Positions 57,101-64,000 of a DNA stretch of 64,000 nucleotides are shown piece after piece. How positions within the stretch are numbered: position 1 is the first letter of the stretch; every line of letters begins with the position of its first letter. The notes beneath the pieces were generated by a model that did not search any database, had not been told where the DNA came from, and saw only the letters and a program-made list of their open reading frames with translations. Made by a program: the position numbers and the translations under genes. Source of the DNA: Maniola hyperantus. Its lineage: Eukaryota > Arthropoda > Insecta > Lepidoptera > Nymphalidae. The stretch spans positions 12,851,594-12,915,593 of the forward strand of contig NC_048549.1 of the NCBI RefSeq assembly GCF_902806685.2, in the 5' to 3' direction.

Positions 57101-58413
57101 GAAAAGGTGACTGACTGACTGCGCCCCTAGGCGCGTGCCTAGTTTGCCTTAGGGATAATCCGCCTCTGAGTCCCGTCGATTCAGGTAACTTCAGCTTTTA
57201 TGTACAGTTCGCGGCATAAAGTAACGTACATCGACTTTTAGAAGAAGATAGCAGATTTGTACAGCGTTGTCTCTGTCGTTGAAACCGACAAAACATCATA
57301 TGGGTATGAGTGAGTGAGACAGCGCTCTACAAAGCCGAAACGTCATTCTAAAGACCGATTACTTTCTGCCGCGTACTGTACAACTAATTTAATCGATCTA
57401 AAAAACTTTGAACAAATTGACAGCTGGTTCCTAGACTACGTCTATATTCCTTTTCTATGATACGCGATAATCGATCTTATTTAAAAGGAGTAAGGAGCTA
57501 TAGACTTCAAAGAAAAATTAATTTACGTAGGATTAGACTTGTAGGTACAGTTTTAGATTTGAATTTAATTGCATTTATATTTGGAGGCGTTAGATCTTGT
57601 AGCATGGTAATGCAACGTGATGTGATTAACGCTATTGATATTTTATTTATTTCAATTTAATTCATGTGGTGTTCATAAATTAATCGAAAACGACGCGATT
57701 TTTATGGCCAATGGTAACAAAAACTATGGCAGTTTCAGGAGAAATAATATTTTTCTTCGTATTTTGGGCTCCGTAGTGGAAAGGTGCCAACGGGACTATG
57801 CCTCCGCTGTCTGTCCGTCCGTCCGTCCATCCACCTGTCTGTCAGCGGGCTGTATCTCGTGAACCGTAATAGGTAGAGAGTTGAAAATTACACGAAAAAT
57901 GTATTGCCGCTATAACAACAAATAAAAAAAAAAACCGCTGACCGCCATTTTGGGTCATAAAAATTAAAAAGTGTTATTTCTTATACGATGGTACGGAATC
58001 CTTTGTGTGCAAGTCTGACTTGCATTTGGCCAATTTTTTCCTTCGGCTGTCTGACTTTGACTGCCTGACTTGATCAGGGATGAGAAAGGACGCATAGTCT
58101 AGGCTACATGTGAAACTTGGTGAAGATTGTCTTGATGGTGAAGTCGTCTGAGAATGGTGAACGTGGATACGTTAACGAAGAATGTGAAGAACTTTGACCA
58201 ATGTGACGAGCAAGGCTAAAAAGAAACTCTTACTTGTTTGACAGCGCCGTCCACGTAGTCCTCACAGACGTTCTTGGCGAAGAATGTCTCGACGGGGAAG
58301 GTTCGTCCGGGGATGGTGAATGTTGGCACGTTACCGAAGAATGTGGCGAACTTCGACGAGTCCATTGTGGCAGATGTAACGATGAGCTTCAGGTCTGAAC
58401 GACGGGCGACCAC
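48114..58413 (-). CDS. DHX38: DHX38 / Prp16 pre-mRNA splicing DEAH helicase, C-terminal part
   Basis: Ten minus-strand exons join in frame: 58413-58234, 55016-54933, 54162-54012, 53911-53814, 53200-52973, 51901-51730, 51201-51060, 50539-50379, 49628-49388 and 48300-48114. They give the last 547 residues; the N-terminus and DEAH motif lie beyond the window, since the first exon begins with a phase-0 acceptor. Prp16/DHX38 is the ATPase that remodels the spliceosome for the second catalytic step. Visible motifs are S-A-T (III), the strand F-M-P-G-Q-E-D-I-E-V, T-N-I-A-E-T-S-L-T-V-D-G (V) and Q-R-A-G-R-A-G-R (VI), then the HA2 and OB regions. The acidic/basic coiled tail ends T-P-K-R-T-P-H-R-L-G-L, close to the vertebrate DHX38 end and distinguishing it from DHX8 or DHX16. 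Three of these exons have duplicated copies on their 3' side. Confidence 0.94.
48412..48827 (-). pseudogene. Second extra copy of DHX38 penultimate exon
   Basis: A ~410-bp segment repeats the parent exon at 49388-49628 plus flanks. The exon part (48574-48762) encodes M-P-C-H-L-H-P-T-S-A-L-F-D-L-G-D, then Y-H-E-L-M-M-T-T-K-E-Y-M-H-C, through F-F-S-V-K-E-T-G-K and a GTAAG donor, with no stop. The first 22 or so codons of the parent are replaced by unrelated sequence. A possible acceptor GCTGAATAG (ending 48763) would join to exon 50379 in the correct phase, giving a shortened alternative exon. One substitution (G-T-M for G-P-M) separates it from the other copies. Confidence 0.8.
48828..49232 (-). 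pseudogene. First extra copy of DHX38 penultimate exon
   Basis: Same ~405-bp unit, closest to the parent. The exon part (48986-49175) has the open frame C-H-L-H-P-T-S-A-L-F-D-L-G-D to F-F-S-V-K-E-T-G-K with an intact GTAAGTAAT donor. The codons before Cys differ (AAAGGTCGTGTC instead of AAATGCCGTGTC). The 5' third of the exon is absent, as in the other copy. Both extra copies share F-D-L-G-D-S-P-D-Y-A where the parent has F-G-L-G-N-S-P-D-Y-V, so they derive from one earlier duplicate. Confidence 0.8.
49745..49982. repeat. Interspersed repeat with GACT microsatellite, DHX38 intron
   Basis: Starts ATATATAAAAGGAAAAAGTG, has a run of GACT/CTGA units (49753-49801), then ATCAACGCACAGCTCAAACT and ends CGCGGGCATAAGCTAGTTAT. 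The same element is at 50095-50280 in part, and its start recurs at 57095-57120. Confidence 0.65.
50095..50280. repeat. Interspersed repeat, inverted partner of 49745-49982
   Basis: CTGCGATTTCGTCTGCGTGG, AATTTCAGCCCTATCCGTTC and CGTTGATAGATCAGTCAGTC show the same family as 11440-11665, in the opposite orientation to 49745-49982 and about 110 bp away. Confidence 0.55.
50838..51030. repeat. Interspersed retroelement (family A), DHX38 intron
   Basis: ACTAGCTGATGCCAGCGACT, TCGTCCGCGTGGGATTAGGT and TTTCCGGGATAAAAAGTAGC. It ends 30 bp from exon 51060. Confidence 0.6.
51494..51705 (-). repeat. SINE-1, head-truncated, DHX38 intron
   Basis: TTACAAGTTAGACTGCGATC, GATGGTAGCGGGTTAACTTG and GGCGGCACGGCTTTGCCGGT match the complete SINE at 56091-56432. 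Confidence 0.7.
51928..52243 (-). repeat. SINE-2, complete, minus strand, DHX38 intron
   Basis: The minus strand starts AGCTGTGATAGCCTAGTGGT (A-box-like), continues with GATCGGGGTTCGATCCCGGG (B-box GGTTCGATCC), then the common body, and ends in a TGATGATGATGA-type tail. The tRNA-like head is not a free tRNA gene because no acceptor-stem pairing is present. Confidence 0.75.
52340..52455. repeat. MITE, family E, decayed
   Basis: ACCAAACTAAATTGACAGGT and AATTTAGTTTAGCTTAGAGA recall the arms of 38014-38174. The ends are lost. Confidence 0.5.
52460..52925 (-). pseudogene. Two decayed partial copies of DHX38 exon 52973-53200
   Basis: Copy 1 (about 52830-52925) and copy 2 (about 52615-52790) repeat the tail of the parent exon. 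On the minus strand both keep L-L-L-K-S-L-G-V-E. Copy 2 also keeps Y-H-F-I-D-P-P-P-Q, where the parent has F-H-F-M-D-P-P-P-Q. An intervening piece keeps L-L-P-A-T-L-P-K-I-Q, from the parent L-L-P-A-T-V-P-E-I-Q. Frames are broken, and the donor of copy 2 reads CAGGCAAG instead of CAGGTAAG. They lie in the following intron. Confidence 0.8.
54350..54908 (+). mobile_element. RTE-type LINE fragment with internal duplication, DHX38 intron
   Basis: The plus strand contains R-R-N-R-V-T-G-I-A-Q-R-V-A-K, then W-Q-W-A-G-H, and later R-W-T-D-D-I-K-R-V-A-G-S-R-W and M-K-W-T-S-I-G. These are the C-terminal hallmarks of RTE non-LTR retrotransposons. A ~145-bp part (54365-54510) is repeated at 54545-54695. 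Stops interrupt it throughout. It ends about 25 bp from exon 54933. Confidence 0.75.
55105..55200. repeat. Interspersed retroelement tail (family A)
   Basis: CTAGCTGATGCCCGCGACTT and TTTTCCGGGATAAAAAGTAG. Short copy, followed at once by a MITE. Confidence 0.6.
55213..55396. repeat. Foldback MITE, family C (complete), DHX38 intron
   Basis: TACAGTACGCGGCAGAAAGT and ACTTTCTGCCGCGTA are the inverted ends, with AGAGCATTGTCTCTCTCG and CAGAGACAACGTTCTAC pairing inside. Confidence 0.8.
56091..56432 (-). repeat. SINE-1, complete with tRNA-like head, minus strand
   Basis: On the minus strand the head is CCTCCCTGGCGCAGTGGTGA, GCGCTGTGGTCTTATTAGTG and GGTCCGGGTTCGATTCC (B box). The body follows to an A-tail at 56091-56107. 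The other SINE-1 copies (28145-28385, 51494-51705) lack the head. The D-arm-like and T-arm-like segments are recognisable, but the 3' side runs directly into the SINE body. Confidence 0.85.
56449..56604. repeat. GC-rich MITE, family J (complete)
   Basis: AGTACGCGACAAGACGGCAA and CTCAACCTGTCGCGTACT are the ends. The interior has CGCCCCGCACACCCGCACAG. It lies next to the complete SINE-1. Confidence 0.85.
56620..56900. repeat. Chimera of two interspersed repeats
   Basis: The left part (56620-56735) carries the family A phrases GATGCCCGCGACTTCTTCCG and CCGGGATAAAAAGTAGC. It passes directly into the body of the 6268-6450 family (TGTTGCTGATCGCAAATCTC ... GGCGGTACGAAGTTCGCCGG). Either one inserted into the other or a recombination joined them. 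Confidence 0.6.
57201..57382. repeat. Foldback MITE, family C (complete), DHX38 intron
   Basis: TGTACAGTTCGCGGCATAAA and TTTCTGCCGCGTACTGTACA are the inverted ends. The paired interior is GTACAGCGTTGTCTCTGTCG and GAGACAGCGCTCTACAAAGC. Confidence 0.85.
57730..58040. repeat. High-copy insect repeat with GTCCGTCC run
   Basis: GTATTTTGGGCTCCGTAGTG, GTCTGTCCGTCCGTCCGTCC, ATCTCGTGAACCGTAATAGG and GGTACGGAATCCTTTGTGTG. The last phrase recurs at 56050-56070 and 58750-58770. Probably a retroelement 3' region. Class unassigned. Confidence 0.5.
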
Positions 58414-59479
58414 CTGTGAACAAAAGATGATAGATTTAAATAAAAAAAAGATTCCGACGAATTGAGAACCTCCTCATTTTTTTGATGTCGGTTAATTACA
58501 CAAAAAGTTAGGTAAGTACATCTTTATTATTTACTAATATCATATAGAAGTAAAGTTTGAATTTGTTTGTAGGGGATAATCTCTTGAACTATAAAACCGA
58601 TTTTGAAAATTCTTTCACTAGTAGAAAGCTGCATTATTCCTGAGTAACATGGGCTATATTTTATTTTTAAAAGAATTAGAAATCCATACGAAAATTGTAA
58701 GAAGCTACCCGTGCGAAGCCGATGCGGCTAGTAGTGTTAGATCTTGAAAGATGGTACGGAATCCTTCGTTTGCGAGTCCGACTTACACTTGATGGTTTTT
58801 CTTTATTTTTTTTCACTACTTTTCAACTCCAAGTTTGAATGAAATAAGATTAGTAAGACCTACAAATAAAAAAATCATAAATATTGACGGAGGTTTTACA
58901 TCGTCTAACTATACTTAGCTATATCTAACAGATAAATCATCTGCTGGATGAATCTGTCTATACTTATATTTTTTCTGTTTCACCGCACAACCGGTCAGGT
59001 CTCAGATAAGATAATAACGGATAATATCGACCAGTTAACTATCTGCGAGTTTATCTGAAGCTCGGAGCGCGGGGCGGCAACGTCGCATGTTGAGCGCTAC
59101 GTTCCAATTTAGGTAGTTACGAGACGACGCTCACATCACAAAGGCGAAATCTTAATTTTAAAATATTATTTATTAAAGCCGAAATACATGCATGATTGCG
59201 ACAACATACATTAGCTACACGTTTCAGTTGAAAAAAACTTTGATTTTTACTTTATTTCTGCTTTCTTTTGAATATTTAATAATAATAACAAAAATAAAAT
59301 TACGTTAAACGAATCGCACGCAGAGTGACGCCATTGCGCTACGGCCATTTGAGTCTTGACTCTTGACTTGTTTATACATGTGATTTGTGTTACAATTTTG
59401 GTGTTTTGTTTTATAGTGTGGTGTTGAGACTGTTTATTTGTTATTTTAATCAATTTTTAAAGCGTCGAAAGTAATCAAC

Positions 59480-60494
59480 ATGAATAACGCCAAAAAACGA
59501 GAGCGAAGCGAAAACTTCACTCGCGAGGAAACTGAAAGACTCATCTCTCTCATAGAGCCGTATAAAAATATCGTCGAAAATAAGAAAAGCAATTCAATAA
59601 CCTGGCAACAGAAAGAAAAAGCGTGGAGGGCCATAGCGGCAGAATATAACAGTTCCGGATTCGGGACCTATCGCTTTCGAAATGCGAAACATCTCAAAAT
59701 AAAGTATGAATCCCTCAAAAGAGACGCACGAAAAAAATCTCTAATCCGTGAGAAGCGTACTCAAACAGGTAGCGGCGTAAATGACGCACCATCTTTGACA
59801 CTAATGGAACAAAAAGTGCAAGGCATAATTTCATCGACAGCGGAAGGGGGAGAGAGTATAACTCTGACCAATATATATAACTCTGAACAACAGGGTAAGT
59901 GTTTATTTAAGGTATATGGATGATTTTTAAAAACACAATCGCCATCTTCAACTGTCATATCTAAAGTACGATGTTATAAACTTTTTTTTAACTCCTTATT
60001 TAACCTCCCTAGGTACGAATTCTCCAAGAATACTTTCTTATTGAGTGCTTACGTCATAAAAGGATTCAAGTTTCTAACCTAAACGGCTGGCATTGATAGC
60101 TAGATCAGTCAGCCAGAGCAAATCTTTTGACAAAAAATAAATTATTGATATCTAATTTAAAAAAATAGAAAATATGATATGATTGTAATTATAGTGTTTA
60201 TAGGCACTCACGTTAAAAGATCTTTATTTATATGTAGTTTATTTTGTTTCTTTTCTAGGTGCACCGAAAGAAAACAGGCCTCTTGATAAACTAATTGAAA
60301 GAAAATTGGAAATAGCTTTGTTGCAGAAAAAAATGATTGAAGAAGAACTGGAAGAAAAAATATTAAAAAAGCAGATGATGAAAAATGAAATACAGCACAA
60401 AAACGAGTTATATACATTGGAAAGAGAAGAGAGGCTTTTGAAAATTGAAATTTTAAAAACTGATTTGGAAAATAAAAAGAAGTTATATTTGTAA
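59480..60494 (+). CDS. Myb/SANT-like DNA-binding protein (MSANTD3-like), nested gene
   Basis: Two exons, 59480-59894 and 60259-60494, joined by a GT/AG intron, give 216 residues. Residues ~10-85 form a Myb/SANT-like domain: N-F-T-R-E-E-T-E-R-L-I-S-L-I, I-T-W-Q-Q-K-E-K-A-W, and H-L-K-I-K-Y-E-S-L-K. After a polar linker, residues ~145-216 are a long charged coiled coil (K-L-E-I-A-L-L-Q-K-K-M-I-E-E-E-L). This architecture is that of MSANTD3-like proteins, which bind DNA and exist in many copies in some insects, partly through links with Harbinger-type transposons. No DDE transposase lies nearby. Both exons are open and the splice keeps frame, so it looks intact. It lies on the opposite strand upstream of the first visible DHX38 exon, so it appears to sit within a DHX38 intron. 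Confidence 0.85.
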
Positions 60495-60984
60495 CAAAAT
60501 TGTTTTATTCAAAATTGAGTCAAACAAGACACACTTACTTCAAAATCCATCCTTTATTTCGTAGTGTTTCTGTTGTGTTAATAATTTATGGCTACGTTCT
60601 CTAGATCCGTTTCTCAACCTGGAGGTCACGACCCTTGGCTTGGGGGCTCGTTTGTTATTAAAGGAGACCGCAATTTGTTTAAAAATGAGACTTGTACATA
60701 TACAAAAGATTAGTTTATTAAGGGAATGAATTTCAATGTATGTAGGTACTTAGTGTTATAACTATGTATGTTTTTTCTCAGTGTTTTAGTTAATAGTGTT
60801 TACAAGATTTGTTTTAAAATTTTGTTTAAACATCACCAACCCTGCTTCATGTAACTGTCAAATTGTTATTCGTAGCTGTTTAATTATCACAGAGTTTATC
60901 ACACAGATATGAACACATACAAGTGTGCTAGATACGGTGTGCCATACAAAATGACAATAAATGTAATTTTTGTGCGGATTCAAA

Positions 60985-61190
60985 GTGTCCTACCACAGTT
61001 CACGACAGTGAGGGAACACCTAACAAAACGTCGAGGCTTCGACGTCACTGGCAGACGTCAAATGTTAGTACGTTAGACGCAGGTAGCCCTAGCAGTCCTA
61101 TTTTTCTTTTTTTTACGTCACCATAGTCATATTCATATACATATCTTCGATTCAGGATCTAGAGTTCCCTCACTCTAGTTCACTCTGGCC
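60985..61190. repeat. MITE-like repeat, family M
   Basis: ACCACAGTTCACGACAGTGA and GTTCCCTCACTCTAGTTCAC as in 2900-3160. This copy also has CGTCGAGGCTTCGACGTCAC inside. Confidence 0.55.
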
Positions 61191-61693
61191 TTACCGAGCA
61201 TATACCGGGAATTAAAAAAATCTTAAATCCACCACTTTAGTGGTCTGCGTACCCACGTCCCCTTCTAGTTAATCTTAAAGAGCTAAATACCAGCCAATAC
61301 ATATTAATTTTTAATTTTTAGAGGTTTTTGAGTCGGGGGTTTTTCAAAGATTTTTGGTATGTAAAAAAAGAAATTGAATGAGATCTCGCCTTTAAAAAGT
61401 GATGATGCAGTCTCAGATGGGAGTGGGTTAACATAGATTTGATTAAAATGATAAGCAGAACCTAACAACATTGAGATACAAAAGATGTCTGCGGGAGATA
61501 TGGCAATTATCTACTAAAAGGCTATTGTAAAGCTCTCAAGCGAAGGAAAGTCGCAGCTGCGTTGGAGGATTGCATTGTTTACCGCTTCGTTACATTTCCA
61601 ATATCGCCCACGCACATTTGAATGTCTTTTAGAGGATTTATTAAAAGTTCAAATATGGAAGAAGTCTGATGGGTTAAAGTAGGTATCTATAAC

Positions 61694-62026
61694 TATACGA
61701 CAGGTCGAGATGGCAATCGGGAAAGCAACACCCCGCACACCCGCACAGCCGCCGCGCTAACCCGGTACGGGCGAGCGCTGGTGAAGTACGGCGGGGTGAT
61801 AACGTATCTCGCGATCATTGCTGTCAAACGTCCGGCTAGAGAGAGACAGCAATAGCCACAAAGCAAAAGAGTTGAAGAAGAGAGACAGCAAATGAACTAT
61901 CGCATTGCTACTGCTGTCGCGTTGCTGTCGCTACGGCAACGTTTTACGTAATCACCCCACGGGTGTGCGGAGCGCCCGGCCCCCGCCTCATACCTACCCC
62001 GTTTGCCATCTCGACCCGGTACTATA
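61694..62026. repeat. GC-rich MITE, family J, split by a nested element
   Basis: TATACGACAGGTCGAGATGG and CATCTCGACCCGGTACTATA are the outer ends, with the family J interior on both sides of an insertion at 61793-61958. Confidence 0.8.
61793..61958. mobile_element. 166-bp MITE nested in family J
   Basis: GGGGTGATAACGTA at the left is the near-inverse of TTACGTAATCACCCC at the right. Inner GATCATTGCTGTC and GACAGCAATAGCC segments add to the foldback. ACGG is present on both flanks. No other copy is in the window. Confidence 0.7.
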
Positions 62027-62129
62027 CTTTGCTGTCTTTTGGCAGATTTTCTGAATGATTGATTACCTAAAGACGCCCTCTAACTTAAAATTAATTAATA
62101 TGTATTTTTAAAAATTAAAGGTGGAAAAT

Positions 62130-62290
62130 GGGGCCGATTCTCTTGTACTCAATCTCTAGACTAAACTAAATTAACATGTCTAAACATTGTGATATCCTTT
62201 TCCGCAAGCAATATTATGAAAGGGATAGCAATAGATTTAGACGTGCCATTTTAGTTTAGATTAGAGATTGTGTACAACGGAATTAGTCAC
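62130..62290. repeat. MITE, family E
   Basis: GGGCCGATTCTCTTGTACTC and TGTGTACAACGGAATTAGTC are the inverted ends. It abuts the family D element that follows with only a 2-bp gap. Confidence 0.75.
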
Positions 62291-62292
62291 AT

Positions 62293-62583
62293 TGGCACCG
62301 ATTCTAAGCACAACCTAATTTTAGAGTATTCGCACCCTCTTCTTACTATTGTAATATGAAAAGGACAGAAGCAGTTTGACATTTCTAAATTTAATTTTTA
62401 GATGGTAAAACCCGTGATTTTAGCACGCACTCGCGAACCTACTGTTTAAATTTGTATTGTGCACTAAAATTTAGAGTCTTTAAATGTGAAAGTCATGTTC
62501 CGTTCCTTTTTTAGCATTAGTGAAAAGAAAAGGATGCAGATATTTTAAATTTAGTTTAGAGAGAGACTAGAGAATCGGGGCCA
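62293..62583. repeat. MITE, family D (complete)
   Basis: TTGGCACCGATTCTAAGCAC and GAGACTAGAGAATCGGGGCC are the ends. The body matches 29442-29733 in inverse orientation. Confidence 0.8.
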
Positions 62584-64000
62584 TTATCATTCTAAAATAT
62601 AAATTGAACGAAAATAGTGACAATATTTTTTTAGAAACCTATCAATTTTTTCTTCATAAAATTTAGTTACGAGGTGTTGTCCTATTATCCTATGATCCGA
62701 TATTTTAGTCACCCAACTTTGTATAGTTCAGTTTTTATCAATCAATCCATTTGTTAAAGCATAGACGTTTTCTTGTGAACATTTTTTCACATTACTTTTT
62801 TTAGTCCTTGGAAAAATTGCGATTGTGTGTATTTTCAATAGTATCAACTAAGTATCAATTTTGAAAAGTTAAAAGGACGGCAGGTCATTCACCAAATAAA
62901 AGGTCTGGCGAATTGGCAGAGGAGACAAAAGGTAATAATAATGACAGTCTATACTTGCTAGGGTGTCTATGACCTTTGCAAATGTTTAATCATTTTTGGT
63001 AAACGGATTTGCATAAATTATTATTAAAATTTGACAAAACGTAGTTCTCCATATAAGCAGGATTTAGAAAGTCTACATTGATTCTTACTATACTTACCTA
63101 TATCTAACTAGCTTCATCAGTCAATCAGTCAGCTTTTCTTTTTATAGACTAAAAAGCAGATTAATGTTATATCTTGTTTAATTGTGTAAAACACGAGAAA
63201 GAAAGCCATTAAAATGTGGTACTGTCGCTATGATAACTGTTGGTAGAAGCCATTAGAGTCGCGATACGACCATAGAGATTACTTTAAACTTCTAAGTATT
63301 CCTATTTCACACCAACATGACAGTTATATCGCCTACAAAGGCGTTGTTAAGACCAATATGACGGTAAAAGCTCTGATTAATACTAGATGACACAGCATCA
63401 ACGGTTCACTTGAAACACGAAGATATCTGCACGACGCACGCGACGTTCTCTCCAGGCCAATTGATACCCAATGAATCAGATGATTGGGTTGAATTTCTAA
63501 TAACGATAAAATACGCATCGCGTGCAGTATGTAAGATATGAAAGTTATTAACGATCGGTGGATATGGGATGAGGATTTGATGACTGACGGTTTTTTTTGT
63601 TACTAACATTTTGCCTATAACTATTGATGCACCGTTATAATTTTTAGATTCATAATTATGGCGGGCGCCGATTCTGTTGTCTTTCTCTAAACTTAATTTA
63701 GAGTAACTGCATCTCTTTCTCTTTAATTTTATCGAAAGGATAGAACGAAAGCATATCATAACGCCGGAACATCTTTATTCTAGACAAATAGCTATTGAAA
63801 AGGTCTACAATATATAAAATGTCTACTACATTGTATCTGAAAAAATGTACGAAATTTCGTTATAGTGTCTGGTTAGACAATCTGGGTGTCTAGAGTCTAG
63901 ACAGAGGAAGCAGTCGCGACAACCTCTCGTAAAGATTATGGCGATGTCTGGGTTTGCTATTGAAAGGGAAATTTATTTGATTTGAACAGAGTACATGGTA

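Larger units (their letters stand above)
60495..64000. other. Gene-poor right flank
   Basis: No coding exon is supported on either strand. In particular I could not find the DHX38 exon carrying the DEAH motif here, so it must lie further right. The stretch holds MITEs of families M, J, E and D and AT-rich filler. Minus-strand open frames around 63333-63759 have no recognisable content. Confidence 0.6.

Noticed and set aside
63333..63759. Minus-strand open frames at the right end
   Set aside because: No start context, splice sites or recognisable motifs. Part of it is a family D repeat fragment.

Overview
This is an AT-rich insect nuclear window, most likely from a moth or butterfly. Four gene bodies are easily read as orthologues of known animal genes. 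The rest is a dense mosaic of short inverted-repeat elements (MITEs), tRNA-headed SINEs and RTE/CR1-type LINE tails of the kind I associate with Lepidoptera. The order is inferred from gene content and repeat style; I cannot name a species.

Layout. 1-10.5 kb: no gene that I can support, mainly MITE and retroelement debris, a 47-bp perfect palindrome, and two tandem 180-bp repeats just before the first gene. 10578-14332 (+): a complete three-exon facilitated trehalose/sugar transporter of the Tret1 type. 14.3-23.6 kb: intergenic, with a 2.67-kb transposon (perfect 30-bp terminal repeats, 4-bp target duplication) and several SINEs and MITEs. 23601-25503 (-): the coding body of a mucolipin (TRPML) lysosomal cation channel in one long exon. 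26075-27348: a decayed pogo/Tigger-like element. 28806-36578 (+): a complete eight-exon AUP1 orthologue with a large minisatellite in intron 6. 36.6-47.1 kb: repeats. 48114-58413 (-, 5' end outside the window): ten exons encoding the C-terminal 547 residues of the spliceosomal DEAH helicase DHX38/Prp16. 59480-60494 (+): a two-exon MSANTD3-like Myb/SANT protein, apparently nested antisense in a DHX38 intron. 60.5-64 kb: MITEs and undistinguished sequence.

The genes are not an operon-like set. They are unrelated housekeeping or physiological genes: sugar transport, lysosomal Ca2+/Fe2+ release, ER-associated degradation and lipid droplets, and second-step splicing.

The most unusual signal is repeated partial duplication of exons immediately 3' of their parent exon. 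The last exon of DHX38 is followed by about nine decayed ~105-bp copies. The penultimate DHX38 exon has two further long copies that keep an open frame, a donor site and, in one copy, a phase-compatible acceptor. A middle DHX38 exon has two decayed tail copies, and the last exon of AUP1 has at least two. I found no new defence or mobile 'system'. The transposon remnants, the nested three-layer insertion at 42.9-44.0 kb and these exon-tail expansions are the points that deserve a second look.
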